A DNA stretch of 40,414 nucleotides. It comes from Zancudomyces culisetae. Lineage: Eukaryota > Kickxellomycota > Harpellomycetes > Harpellales > Legeriomycetaceae. The notes below the pieces were generated by a model. It did not search any database and was not told the DNA's origin. It saw only the letters and a list, made by a program, of their open reading frames with translations. Positions within the stretch are counted from its first letter, which is position 1. The number at the start of each line of letters is the position of its first letter. This document shows positions 1 to 10,500 of this stretch, piece after piece. Location: assembly GCA_001969505.1 (NCBI GenBank), contig LSSK01001664.1:1-40414 (forward strand). The letters are read 5' to 3'. The translations under genes were made by a program, and so were the position numbers.

Positions 1-696
1 GTAATCCCAACAAGCGAAGTCCCACCACCATATACATCAGTGATCCCAACTGAAGAGACTACATGTGAAACTGAGGTAATCCCAACAAGCGAAGTCCCAC
101 CACCATACACACCAGTCATGCCAACCAGTGAGATTCAACCACCATACACACCGGTCGTGCCAACCAGCGAAGTTCAATCACCTTGCCCTTACCCTGTTGT
201 ATCAACTGAAACTGTTGTTGAAACACAAGTCAGTACTGTTGTAGTTAGCGATGTTGTTACAGTTACCGTTGAATCCCCAGTCATGTACACAACCGAAGTA
301 ATCTGCAGCACCATTGTTCGCAAACTTAGTCCACAAGAAATCTACAATGTCCAAACCAGTGTAATGCCAGAGGTTCCATATGTTCAAACACCAGAGCCAC
401 AGCCAACATATGAGCAAGATAATGGATACAATACCGCACCAATTGAAACCGAAGTCATGCCAACTGATGCCTACAACACTGAAGTTATGCCAACTAACGC
501 TTACAGCACTGAAGCCATACCAACTGATGTCTACAGCACTGAGGCCATGCCAACTGAAGCCTATGAAGCCATGCCAACTGAGACTTATGAAGCTATGCCA
601 ACTGAGACTTATGAAGCCATGCCAACTGAAGCCTATGAAGCTATGTCATCCCAACAATATGATCAGCCTATGTACTCTCAACAACCAGCATACTAA
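1..696 (+). CDS. Repetitive Pro/Thr/Tyr-rich surface-type protein, 3' part (5' end outside window)
   Basis: The reading frame is open from base 1 and ends at a TAA at 694-696, giving 231 residues of a longer protein; the GTG at 40 is only an internal Val codon. Two repeat blocks are visible. The first has units of the type PTSEVPPPYTPV (about residues 1-60). The second, near the C-terminus, has units of the type EAMPTEAYEAMPTET. Between them is a Val/Thr-rich stretch (TETVVETQVSTVVVSD) like that of fungal wall proteins. There is no transmembrane segment and no hydrophobic GPI-attachment tail; the protein ends QQPAY. Composition resembles the secreted Ser/Thr protein at 14.7-16.6 kb. A secreted or wall-associated role is inferred from composition only; no enzymatic domain is recognised. 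Confidence 0.75.
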   Translation, partial: VIPTSEVPPPYTSVIPTEETTCETEVIPTSEVPPPYTPVMPTSEIQPPYTPVVPTSEVQSPCPYPVVSTETVVETQVSTVVVSDVVTVTVESPVMYTTEVICSTIVRKLSPQEIYNVQTSVMPEVPYVQTPEPQPTYEQDNGYNTAPIETEVMPTDAYNTEVMPTNAYSTEAIPTDVYSTEAMPTEAYEAMPTETYEAMPTETYEAMPTEAYEAMSSQQYDQPMYSQQPAY

Positions 697-731
697 AATC
701 ACGGTTTTTTAACACGATAACCAGCCGTAGA

Positions 732-750
732 AACCAAGCTAAACTTGGTT
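732..750. other. Short perfect hairpin after the first gene
   Basis: AACCAAG (732-738) pairs with CTTGGTT (744-750) around a 5-nt loop, 36 nt after the stop codon at 696. It lies in the 331-nt convergent gap between the repetitive gene and ERV46. It may be a 3'-UTR structure; no function is shown by the sequence. Confidence 0.5.
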
Positions 751-906
751 GTTAAAAATGAATTTTTTTTATTATATCATTCCCTCCCTTTTCGAATAAC
801 TCTATTATTTGTTAGTTTCTTACTGAATAAATGAGTTGTTGACAACAATTAGCACAGTGACAGGTTAGTTTATTTTAATTACTTATATCTGCATCCAGAA
901 ATAAAA

Positions 907-955
907 AGCAAAGCGCAAAGCGTGAATGCTTTGATGCAAAATGCAAAATGCAAAA
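907..955. repeat. Short tandem repeats in the 3' convergent gap
   Basis: GCAAAGC-type units (907-922) are followed by three tandem copies of ATGCAAA (about 934-955). The rest of 697-1027 is AT-rich with no ORF; it holds the shared 3' ends of two convergent genes. Confidence 0.6.
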
Positions 956-1027
956 TTATCGACTAATAGGCGTGAAAAAAACTAAGGAAAAGCAATTGGG
1001 GGAGGTGTGATGGTGCAATGTTATTAA

Positions 1028-2589
1028 TTAGTGAAGTTTTCCGATTTCGTGTTTGGCCAAAATGGCACGTTCAGCGCGGAAAATAAAAGAGTCGAGAATA
1101 CCAGCAACAGTAAAAATGCTACCAATGATGGCAAGGGAAGAAGATAGGAAAGAGGTAAAAGAAGGTTTGTATTGTGTATAGATAATGCGCATCGGAGAGA
1201 TATCAAAGACAACAAAGAAGCCAGATTTCTGGTTGGCGAGGAGAGCAAGGAGAGCAGCGTTGTTCTTTGCATCTTCGGCATTGTCATGTTCAGTGACAGA
1301 GTATTGGTTAGAACGTAGAACAGTGTTGTTTAGATAATGCAGCTCGGTACCAACGACTTTGACAAAGTACTGATACATGACATCCCTCACAGGTGCCGAT
1401 TTAGACACCTTATCAAGAGGGTTACTCTGGCCCTCAAATGTTTCACCAAAAGATAGTGTATTTATCGTGTGGCTAAAATCATAGTTTTGTGGATAGTAGT
1501 GATGCATTGCATGCATGTGCACCTTGTCTCGTTTTATTGTTTCTCCTGCCATAATGTGGAAATTACCTGCAACTTTGTTGATGCGGATGCGTCCAATTAA
1601 TCGACAACCCTCACCCTCTTGGTCCTTTATTTGCTCCACATATCTTTCTTCTACACACTGCTCAATGGAATCCGGTTCAATGAATGCCATTCCTGCAACC
1701 TGGTACGCTTGGTGCACCTCTTCACAGGTGTTACAGCAACCACTTGGTGGTGCTTTTCCATTGTAACAGCTTCCACATTTTGGCTTATCCAAATCTTTGC
1801 CACTTTCTCCTTCCTTTGGTCTCTTTTCAAACACTATCATGGGTGCATGTTGTATTGTATTATACGTTAATTGGGCTTATACTTCAGAGTACACATGTAT
1901 AGTCGTAATTCTCCGTCCCCCCCCCCCCACCTTCTAGTTTTTATTTTACCTTTTGGTTTGTCATTAACTGTGCCATCTGCCCTTAGCCTTACTTTCTGTA
2001 CGTTCTGGAAATAGTTTATTTGCTGCTCCCCACTATTATCCATCATATCCAAACCGAGCACTATATAGTTTTTGAGGTTAAGCACATTACAATACCTTGG
2101 TAATAACAATAATAATAACGATAACAATAACAGTATTAATATCAACAGAAACAAAACTAAGATATATATTAATCAGCCAACTTACAAACACATGGTGCTT
2201 TATTAAAAGTAATGTCAATATTAATGTCCATCTTTTCCATTCGTGCTTTATCAATCACCAATTCTGGCCGCATCTCAACTTTCCTGTAGTTTGAGTATTC
2301 ATTCATTATGAGTATCATAACCAGTAGAAAACTACTGAGTGTAACTATACGTATGAATATTTGATTAGAAAAAAAATCGATTAAATGGCTTTGTAATCAT
2401 CATTTCCGCTGTCCCCGCCATCTCTTTTCTATTATGTTTAATAGTTTACTAAAAAAGCATTTTTTAAAAAACTGTTGATGATATCTTACCTATAGCACCT
2501 GCGGATGTTTTAATTTTAAAGTCGTCCAAAGTCTTTGCATATGCATCGAAGGATTGGATCCTTGAAAACATGTTGTTTTTCCTAGCCAT
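1028..2589 (-). CDS. ERV46: ERV46/ERGIC3-type COPII cargo receptor, four exons
   Basis: Exons read on the minus strand: 2589-2490, 2344-2186, 2060-1950 and 1833-1028, all introns phase 1, giving 391 residues (family 380-415). Donors are GTAAGA, GTAAGT and GTAAAA; acceptors end in TAG; TTAAC-like branch sites are present. The N-terminus (SFDAYAKTLDDF) and a first membrane span at about 30-50 match the ERGIC_N region. PCVLLGLDMMDNSGEQQ follows across the second splice. The Cys motif CGSCY...CCNTCEEV starts at residue 143 and is diagnostic of the Erv46/ERGIC3 family. A second span lies at about 353-373 with a short cytosolic tail ending GKLH. In known systems the Erv41-Erv46 complex cycles between ER and Golgi and retrieves or exports cargo. 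The C-terminal exon alone shows an ATG at 1840, but this is intronic. Identity is secure; exact splice sites are inferred. Confidence 0.93.
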
Positions 2590-2614
2590 TTTCGCCCTGT
2601 CCCTGTCTTTGTTC

Positions 2615-2656
2615 TGTGTGTATATATGTGTGTGTACGTATATATATGTATATATG
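2615..2656. repeat. TG/TA microsatellite upstream of ERV46
   Basis: An alternating purine-pyrimidine tract made of GTGTGTATATAT-type units lies 26-67 nt upstream of the ERV46 ATG (minus strand). Such TA-rich tracts can serve as a TATA element, which fits its position here; this role is inferred. Confidence 0.6.
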
Positions 2657-4219
2657 CCGCCTTTATTTACAGTGAATCTGCTTTAATCCTTTCTTCTTAT
2701 TTCCTTTTCTCTAAAGGAAAAAAAATGGTGTATGATATTAAAAATAGATGGAAAATTAATGAATTAAGGAGTGTAGGCAAATCAGGTTGGTTGAGCAAAT
2801 GAGAATGAGTGTGGAAAAGGCAAAGTTGGGTTTGGATTTGTTGCAATTTGGTGGTGCTTATTCTTCTAAATTTATCGGGAAAAAAAAGGAGGGGAAGGTT
2901 TCTTTTTCAACAGAACTGCTGAACTTGCTTCACTCATTTAAACAAAAGGCCATGTTAGATCTTAAATGAACCGTGAAAACCAATAGACAACCATATTCAA
3001 GTTAAGGAAGGGTTGTTGCTGCAATGCTAAGTGAAAAAGCACATTCCAAGGTTCGGGAATATTCCACTTTTGGAATACTCACGTAAACTATGCAAGAAGA
3101 ACCATAAATAACTGACTTTGTATCAAATGGTTGAAGAAAAAAACATGTTTAAGCTTGGGATATATCTAAGGACAGGTTACAGTCTCAAACAATCAAGAGT
3201 TTTAGAGTATTTTGACATGTTTGGCATGCCTGTGAAAACAAATACAGTCTCACATGGCTAGCCTAGATGATCTGATCAGCTTTTTTGGTGTTTATCGGCT
3301 CAGTAAGTGCATTAAAAATCAGAGAATAACAAATAAACGCTACACGCGTGAAATCACTAGCTGATAAATGTTTACTAGCAATTATGATACATACACAAGA
3401 AAATCTTAGTGGCAATTTGCTGTGATTAAAACAGATACCAGCAACTAGGGAATTCTACTCTAGTTTAGTCAGCTCTGGTTAAGCTCAACCCAAGATATTA
3501 TGCATACAGATATATGTACATATTCAGTACTTTTTACAGCTAAACCCAAAGATCCGAACTGATAGGGTAAATCTTTTTTAATTTTTTTTATTTTCATTAC
3601 ATTTGGTGTAATTTGATTCGTGAACAAAGTCAAAATACCTTTTATGGGCTACTTAATTAAAAATGTCTATTTATACGTACTTTGTTTCAAATGAATCACA
3701 GTTAACGCATAAATGAATACAGTTTCAGTGAACTAGTAGGGAAATTAGCTACTAAATGGCTTTTGAGCACCCCCCCCCTCCCATAACACAGTGCAAGTAA
3801 AAAAGGGTTTGTGTGTCATATCTATTTTTTCACTTTTGTAAGAGATGTGAATTGAACAAGCTATTTAGCAAATGGGGTTGGAAATATAACCAAGTATACT
3901 ATGGCGACAATAGTCTTATAAAGATTTATCATTCCTTTACAAGCCTTTCCTTTTCAGATACATTTTTTCCTTGTTTTTTTTTTTTTGCTGTTAATGAAAA
4001 AATAATAAAGGGTAAAAAATACAACTCAAGAAATAGAACGAAAAGTATTAATATTACACAAAACGTACTCGCCGTTATATACAGTATTACCATTTCAGTT
4101 TAGAAATCCCCTCTTCTCTTTTCCGCTATCAACAAAAATATTGTAAGGAGTAGTTCAACTACACTCTAATAAAGACAGAACTCTAGGTAAAGAAAGAAAA
4201 AACTTGCTTTGAAAACAGG
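2657..4219. other. Intergenic region between divergent ERV46 and the SRPBCC gene
   Basis: About 1.6 kb of AT-rich DNA serving as a divergent upstream region. ORFs at 2787-2969 and 3813-4103 have no recognisable family, low-complexity content and no codon-bias support, so they are not called. One short protein-like open stretch at 3145-3261 (plus strand, ends TAG) is discussed under findings. A C9 tract lies near 3770. No tRNA or transposon ends were recognised. Confidence 0.6.
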
Positions 4220-4711
4220 ATGGTAGGATCAGTCTCAGGTATCTCAGAATCAATAGTAATAAAAGCAAGCATTGAGCAAGTATGGTCAGCCATTAGAGAG
4301 CTAGATCTAAAATTCTGGTCACTTGTAGAATCATCCAAGCTTGTAACCACCAGCAATGGTTCAAAGAGCCCACTAGAACTCGGTAGCACTCGAAAGGTTC
4401 AGTTTAAAGACGGAACATGGCAAGTTTATCGCGTTGTGGAACTGTCTGAGCTAGAACACAAAGTATCGTATGAAGTAATCGAATCTTCACACCCACTAAA
4501 GGCTCTCTCGTATACCAATACAATACTGGCCAAGCGTGTCACAACAACTACCAGCACTGCAGAGGAAGGCGAGGAAGGTGATGAGTGTATGATGACATTT
4601 GTGGAATGGAAGGGCGATTTCAGTACAGACGGTGGTGTTGAGGTTGCGGAAGATGGAAAGTACAAGAAACGAGATGGGCTTAGAGATTTGGCAAGATATT
4701 TGGAGAAATAA
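4220..4711 (+). CDS. SRPBCC (START/Bet v1-like, polyketide-cyclase type) family protein
   Basis: A single-exon gene of 163 residues, starting at the ATG at 4220 and ending TAA. The fold pattern of the family is visible: an opening strand SIVIKASIEQVWSAI (about 9-25) that leads into the first helix, a Gly-containing turn (ELGSTRKVQFKDG, about 53-65), the strand pair YRVVELSELEHKVSYEVIES (about 70-90), a central strand with MTFVEWKGDF (about 122-132) and a C-terminal helix GLRDLARYLEK lining the cavity. These small proteins bind hydrophobic ligands. No ligand can be read from the sequence and catalysis is not implied. No signal peptide is seen, so it is probably cytosolic. Family assignment rests on the motif order, not a search. 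Confidence 0.75.
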   Translation: MVGSVSGISESIVIKASIEQVWSAIRELDLKFWSLVESSKLVTTSNGSKSPLELGSTRKVQFKDGTWQVYRVVELSELEHKVSYEVIESSHPLKALSYTNTILAKRVTTTTSTAEEGEEGDECMMTFVEWKGDFSTDGGVEVAEDGKYKKRDGLRDLARYLEK

Positions 4712-5131
4712 TAATAGGGGCCAGCAGTTATTCCAGATGGATATTTGGAATTGATCAATACTACCTCTCATTATTTTTATCGATTTATTTCTTTGACATG
4801 TTTCTAGTCGATGTTTTATAACATATTTATAAGATTCTTACGAATAATAATAACAATATTGATATAATAAAGCAATACTGGCTATAGTTTTAGTACAACT
4901 TTAAAGGAGCATGAGCTTTTTGTAATTAAAATAAATGGTGTTAGTATTATAATTGATGTTTTGAAACGCGAAAAAAGTAAACATATATTTATTTAATCGA
5001 GAAATTAAAATATCGTGATTTGGAAACTAACTAAAGTAATAAAAAAAAACTCAAAGCTCATAAATAAGAAAATAGTATATAAAAGTGCGAAAAGAAAAGG
5101 AAAAGTAAAGAGAAGTGAAAGAAAAGGAGAA
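4712..5131. other. Intergenic region upstream of the Acinus-like gene
   Basis: AT-rich spacer holding the 3' end of the SRPBCC gene and the promoter of the next gene. The frame of the following gene stays open upstream to a GTG at 5015, but that stretch is Lys-rich, has no ATG and contains the TATA element, so it is treated as non-coding. Confidence 0.6.
5076..5085 (+). promoter_or_regulatory. TATA box of the Acinus-like gene
   Basis: TATATAAAAG lies 56 nt before the ATG at 5132. Its position inside the upstream open frame argues for 5132 as the true start. Confidence 0.6.
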
Positions 5132-6424
5132 ATGAAAGATTTACATCAGCTTAAAGTAACGGAACTAAAAACGTTACTGGGGGAACGAGGATTACCCAAA
5201 AATGGGTTGAAAAGCGATTTAATAAGTAGATTACAGGAAGCACTGGATAAGGAAAGCGGTGGAGCAGAACAAGTAGCAGAACAAGTAGCAGAACAAGTAA
5301 CAGAACAAGTACCGGTTCAAGAAAATGGGGAGATGCGTGCAGAAGAGGTTGAATCTACAAATATGCAGACCGAAACACAATCCGAGGAAGAGGAAACTAA
5401 GCAAGAAGCTGGAGAAATGGTTGAACAAGGAGTTGAACAAGGAGTTGAAGAGGTGGTTAGTCAGACAGCCGAAGAGATTGATAAAAAAGAGGAGGAGGAA
5501 CAGATGGCTGCGCCAATCGCTATACAAGTAGAGGAAAAAAGACAAGAGGTACAAGAAGAGTTCAAAATCGAGGCAGAGCCTATTGAGCAGATAGTAAGCC
5601 AAGAGGAACAAAAAGAGGGGAGAGAAGAACATAACGAAAAGCAGGAGCAGGCAAAAAAGGAGGAGGAGGAGGAGGAGGAGGAGGAAAAAAAAGAGGAAGA
5701 AAAACAAAAAGAAGAGGAGGAGGAAGAAAAAGAAAAGCAGGAAGAAAAATATATTAATGAAGAAGAGATGGAGAGTGGTGAGGAAGATGAAGCAAATATA
5801 CAAGAAATGGTGGAAGACAAAGAGGAGGAAAAGAGAGAAACAGTGAGTCAGGTAGAGGGGCATACAGCTATATATATCAAGAATATAAAGCGACCAATCA
5901 CCACAAAACAAATACTGGAATTGGTTGATCAGTTTAGGGGCGTAGGAGTACGCAAGGATTTTTGGCTCAACGAGATCAAATCCCGGTGTTATGTAGAATA
6001 TTCGAGTGCAGAAGCAGCGCAACGAGCACAAATGGGACTTGATGGGCTCAAGTATCCATATGTAAGAGGAGAAAATGGGCGAGATCAAGGAAGAGAAAGG
6101 GAAAGGAAAGACGAGAGAGAAGAGGTGCAGCTGGAGTGCGGAAGGATCTCAGTACAGCGAATGTTGGAGCTGATTGATGAGGAAGAGACCGCACGGGCAG
6201 AGAATGAGCGACTGGAGCTTAAAGTAGGGGAAGAAGGAGAGGTAATGCTGATCAAAGCTAAGGCAGATAGAGAAGGGAGAGAAGAGAGGGACGAAAGAGA
6301 AAGAGAAATGAAAGGAAAAAGAGAACGTCAACGAACGCAAACATGGCCACAGCTGTATTATAAACCTCTAAGCGAGGAGGAAGTGTTGATTAAAAAGAGA
6401 AAATTGGGGAAAGAGATATATTAA
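5132..6424 (+). CDS. Acinus-like protein: SAP domain, Glu-rich region, RRM-like fold, C-terminal RSB motif
   Basis: 430 residues in one exon. An N-terminal SAP domain (about 3-38; helix-turn-helix with TELKTLLGERGLPKNGLKSD) is a DNA/RNA-binding motif. Residues about 50-240 are extremely Glu/Lys/Gln-rich, including uninterrupted Glu runs. From about 244 to 318 follows an RRM-like domain (TAIYIKNIKRPITTKQI ... FWLNEIKSRCYVEY) resembling the Acinus RRM. The tail holds LYYKPLSEEEV (about 407-420), the RNPS1-SAP18-binding (RSB) motif. In animals and plants Acinus, RNPS1 and SAP18 form the ASAP complex, which acts with the exon-junction complex in splicing and mRNA quality control; a nuclear role is expected here. 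The start is chosen as the ATG right before the SAP domain and behind a TATA box. Its stop lies 39 nt from the stop of CDC10, which converges on it, so transcripts probably overlap. Confidence 0.85.
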   Translation: MKDLHQLKVTELKTLLGERGLPKNGLKSDLISRLQEALDKESGGAEQVAEQVAEQVTEQVPVQENGEMRAEEVESTNMQTETQSEEEETKQEAGEMVEQGVEQGVEEVVSQTAEEIDKKEEEEQMAAPIAIQVEEKRQEVQEEFKIEAEPIEQIVSQEEQKEGREEHNEKQEQAKKEEEEEEEEEKKEEEKQKEEEEEEKEKQEEKYINEEEMESGEEDEANIQEMVEDKEEEKRETVSQVEGHTAIYIKNIKRPITTKQILELVDQFRGVGVRKDFWLNEIKSRCYVEYSSAEAAQRAQMGLDGLKYPYVRGENGRDQGRERERKDEREEVQLECGRISVQRMLELIDEEETARAENERLELKVGEEGEVMLIKAKADREGREERDEREREMKGKRERQRTQTWPQLYYKPLSEEEVLIKKRKLGKEIY

Positions 6425-6463
6425 TAAACATAAGTAGTATAGTATAATAAATAAAGGGAAAAA

Positions 6464-7554
6464 TTAAGCTTGTTGTTTGAAGAGAGTGGCGCCAGGTTGG
6501 ATTTGCTGCTGTTGCTGAGCCATTTGTGTGGCATTTTGGGCTTGGGCAGCACGCATTTCTTTGATTTGGCGGAGCTGCTGGGTGCGGAAAGATTCGTAGT
6601 GTCTCTGGGCGGTGACTTCAATGAGGTCGTAGAGATGAGTGCGCAGCATAAAGTTACGCAGGTGGACAAAGTCGCAGTGTTCAGGATTGTCGACGTTTAT
6701 GATTCCCCAGGCGTGGCGGCGGCCGCGGACAGGCGCACCGTTTTCGTTGAAGACGTTTTCTGAACCGACAACAGCAAATGGTGACAATTCCTTGATCTTG
6801 TTGTTCAGTGCAATGTCTTCTTCGTCATCTTCTTCGCTTGGGTAAGGGTATGCTTGGATGCGCTGCATTGCAAGCTCTTCCTTGATGCGCTTCTTGAATG
6901 CTGCACGCTCTTCGACTGTGGTTGAGTCGGCCTTGGCAAGCACTGGGATAACGTTGACTACTTCGGTCAATCGCTTCAACACCTCAATGTCAATTGGTCG
7001 CAACCCCTTGCTTCCTGGGTTCAAGAAGTACAAACATGCGTGTACTCGTGTGTCGTTGATTGACCGCTCGCGCTGTGGCTTCAGCTCCCGCTCGAGGTAT
7101 GCTGCGTGCTGGTCCTTGATGTACTTGATCACTGGCACCCAGCAGCCCTCGTTGTTGGTTTGGTCTCCGAACCCTGGTGTATCTACAACTGTAAGTCTCA
7201 GTGTTACATTGTTCTCTTCAATTACTTGGGTTGTTGGAACTATCTCTGTTGTCTTGCGCTGTGGTCCTTGAACTGTGCGTCTTCCCTGGCTGTCTACCAA
7301 GTGTCCTGCAAATATTGTGTTTACCAATGTCGTTTTTCCCATTCCCGACTCTCCAACCAATATTATGTTGAAATTCATTCCCCGTTTAAGGAACTTTCGC
7401 TCCATCTGTTGTGTGACATTATCAAAGCCCACATAGTCGTGTAATACTGCCTATTTTGTTTATTATTTGTTTGTTATTTATTTCCCTACTTTACTTCACA
7501 TTCATTCTTGTCTATAATATAATATCTAGTCTTACTGTTGGTTGGCTTGCCATT
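6464..7554 (-). CDS. CDC10: Septin, Cdc10 class, two exons with an 18-nt first exon
   Basis: Exon 1 is 7554-7537 (ATG plus five codons, MASQPT); an 86-nt phase-0 intron (GTAAGA...ATAG) joins it to exon 2, 7450-6464, giving 334 residues starting MASQPTAVLHDYVGFDNV. The YVGFD segment is the conserved Cdc10 start of the GTPase core; the GTG at 7432 is an internal Val. The GTPase motifs are intact: G1 GESGMGKT (39-46), G3 DTPGFGD (96-102), G4 AKAD (178-181). The septin unique element follows (WGIINV...CDFVHLRNFML). The C-terminus is a short Gln-rich tail without a long coiled coil, as in Cdc10 and unlike Cdc3, Cdc11 and Cdc12. Septins form hetero-oligomeric filaments at septa and budding or branching sites. 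Identity is firm; the short first exon is inferred from frame and splice consensus. Confidence 0.93.
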
Positions 7555-10500
7555 TCTGAATTATCCTTCTTTTTTGTTTTTACAACTTATCAGTTTTTTG
7601 TTTGTATAATGTTGTTAGTATTAGGAGAATATTAAATCAACCTGGGTCTCTTATTTATTTATTTGGCTTTATACCTCCCGTTTTCTTTACGAATATAGTA
7701 TTTTTGTGTAAATACAATATAAAATAGAGGGAAAAAAAGATTCTTTTGGATTATGAATTTAAAATTATAAACTTCGTAATATCAACATTGATAAATAACA
7801 AATTCACAAATAAATTCGATATTCCAGTTTGTTTGTTTTTGTTTTTGTTTTTGTTTTTTCAGCTTCTTCTCTCAAATAGTCAATCGAGTTACCCAACTCC
7901 TCCCTTAATTCATCAATCTTCTGGATGTATTAAAATTCTTTTTTATTTTGCCATTTTCGCTCACCCAACCAATTTAAAAGACAATAAATCACCACAACCA
8001 AAAAAAAAATCCAACTACCACCAGAAAACCTGCTATTGTTACTTCACCTAGTGCTACTAACACTGTTGTGGTTGTGGTTGCTGTAATAACATTTTATTCT
8101 TTATACCAACCCCACCCCATGTTTGTTCTTGTGCCAGTTGCTGGATGCAATAATAGCAATTCTTGAACTACCTTGAACCATCAATCTGTCTGGCCTTCTT
8201 TTTTTGTTCTTGTTTTCTGACTTTTTTTTCATTATATTTCAAGCAAAAAAATGAGTATTGTTTACATTTTTCCTGCATTTAAAGCGAATTATTAATGCTT
8301 TTGATTTTTTTTTGCTTGTTTTGCGATTATCTAATACTCATTTATTTCCGCAATTTTTTTCAACTCAATCGTTATTCATTATTACACCACCGTTTCTCAA
8401 AAAAACACAAGCACTTAGCCCTGACTTTTTTTTTTAGATTGCAGCCTCTTACCATTTGAAAATAATGCGGATTTCCAAATTTGCCTTGTTTTCTAGGATA
8501 ATATTTTTTTTGCTTTTCATTCACTATTTTAAACAATCCAAAATCTTTTCAAAACAAAAGTAAACCCTGATTCACTACACCACCTCCCAAAACAAGCAAA
8601 AACAAGTTAATAGTATAAACAATCAAAATCAGCATAAACTACATTATCTCTAGTGGTTTTTTTTTTCAATCACCTATTGTTGATATTACTATCATATACT
8701 ATGAATTGTCCATTGTCCACACGCAATGCCAATAAACAATATAATATACGCGAACAAACAAATACACACATGCACTCCGCTTTAACTTTTCAATAGCAAC
8801 CCCACCCCCTACTTGTACCATCAATCCTAATTTCTAGCTCCTTATAGGTCTTAGTGTTTTTGGCATTAGCTCAGTTCGTGTAGTTCAACACTATTCACCA
8901 ATTTCATTTTTTGTCTTATATATTGTACGCTCCTTTTCCTTTCCTTTCCTTTTCTTTCTTTCTCTCACCTCCACCTCTTCTTCTCCAGCACCACAAGTGT
9001 AAATCAGATTATTATTATCTGTACCTTTGTTTTTTTTTCGTAACAACTATACAACACTCAGATTTAGAAACTAGGGGTGTACCTACAAACGTTTCCAGAA
9101 AAATCTTGTTTCGGGAACAAATAGTTACAATTTTACTAACGTTTATGAGTAAATCCTCATAAATGAGACAAGCTACTACCACTCTAGCTCTCCAAAGTAC
9201 TACTTTGATTTTCTTTTAATTCCAGCTAAAGCGGTTGTTTGGCGGTAGTAGACTTTGTACTTTTCAAAAATGCACCCTACTTTTCTACATCTCTCTTTGT
9301 GTTTCTTTAATTATACCTTCTGTGCCTATTTTTTTTCTTGTCCAACCCTTACACAACTATGCATATCTTTTTTTGAGATCCCTTACTTTATCTGTTTGTT
9401 GTAAGCCTAGTTCAGGGATTTAAAGAAGGCTAGCAAAAATACTATTTCATGTATGGTATGGGCATCAGAAATGACTTGTATATTTCCGTTTTACTACTAC
9501 ATTTGCAGCGTGTAACAAAAATAATGGCTTAGCGATATTTTACTCGGCTTCCTCATAGCACTAAGGGAAAACTGAATCTATTACTCTGCAGCGAGTGCAC
9601 ATTTATGATTCTATCCACTAGTGCTTAACTAAGGGCCTTGTATATACGGTATACACCTATGCAGTATATACAGCGAATAATATTGTGGGTTAACACACAT
9701 GCTATTTTTCAATTATTAGATATTGTCGCGTCCTAACCTGGTTAATCAAAAAGTACTTGACAATATACATGAAACCAATAATTGCTTGTACAACATACTA
9801 ATGGTTTGATGAGAATTTAAACTTAGAACAAGATATAAACACCATATTTTTTTGTTTGCTAGTAATCGACCACAGTGGATTTGTTATCAACTCTTATTTA
9901 GTTAGCTTTATAATATACACAGTTTTTTTGCGTATTCAAACTAGATGCATTGGTAGGATATCACTATCGGTATTCTGATCTTTGTTATTAATCTTAATCT
10001 GTTATATTGTTAGCTTGGCTGTGGTTTACAAAACTACTTTGAAGACCATAGCCTGCTTATCGATAAATCAAGTAGACATAAATATACGACTGTGTTAGCG
10101 CTTATGGCGATATCACACAAATAATTGGCATTTTTTGAGCCTAGCAAATGTTGGCTATATTTTGAAATGCCTTGATAAAAAGTAATATCTGGCCACTCTT
10201 ACATTAACTAGTTAGACGGAGTGAAACTCCTGCTATTCTATTTAAAGTTACATCTAAAAAAATGATCCATCAAAAATATTCGTTCTCTTTAATTATCGTT
10301 CATGTCATATTAGCTACCTTCTTTTAGTGCAGCTCATAAGAACTTTTCTTCTAGGAAATTATTCTGAAATACAAGTGAAACTATTTATGAATAGAGAGTG
10401 TGTTTTGAGTTTGAAATAGCAAGTTTTTTATTGCATTTTTTAATGGGCGGAGATGTTATAGGGGGGAGGGTGGTAGTTTTAAAGTAATATTTAGGCGTGT

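Noticed and set aside
1867..2154. 95-codon minus-strand ORF as a separate gene
   Set aside because: Its central part is exon 3 of ERV46 and the rest is intron sequence.
4150..4162. GTAGTTCAACTAC hyphenated palindrome, repeated at 16903-16915 with a partial copy near 8882
   Set aside because: A 13-mer occurring twice in 40 kb of AT-rich DNA is expected by chance, and flanks are not alike.
5015..5131. Upstream extension of the Acinus-like frame from GTG
   Set aside because: No ATG, Lys-rich, and contains the likely TATA box; the SAP domain begins directly after ATG 5132.
5231..6088. 285-codon minus-strand ORF rich in Phe/Leu
   Set aside because: It is the complement of the Glu/Lys-rich codons of the Acinus-like gene and has no motif.
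8867..8898. tRNA A-box-like TAGCTCAGTT sequence
   Set aside because: No B box at the right distance and no cloverleaf can be formed.
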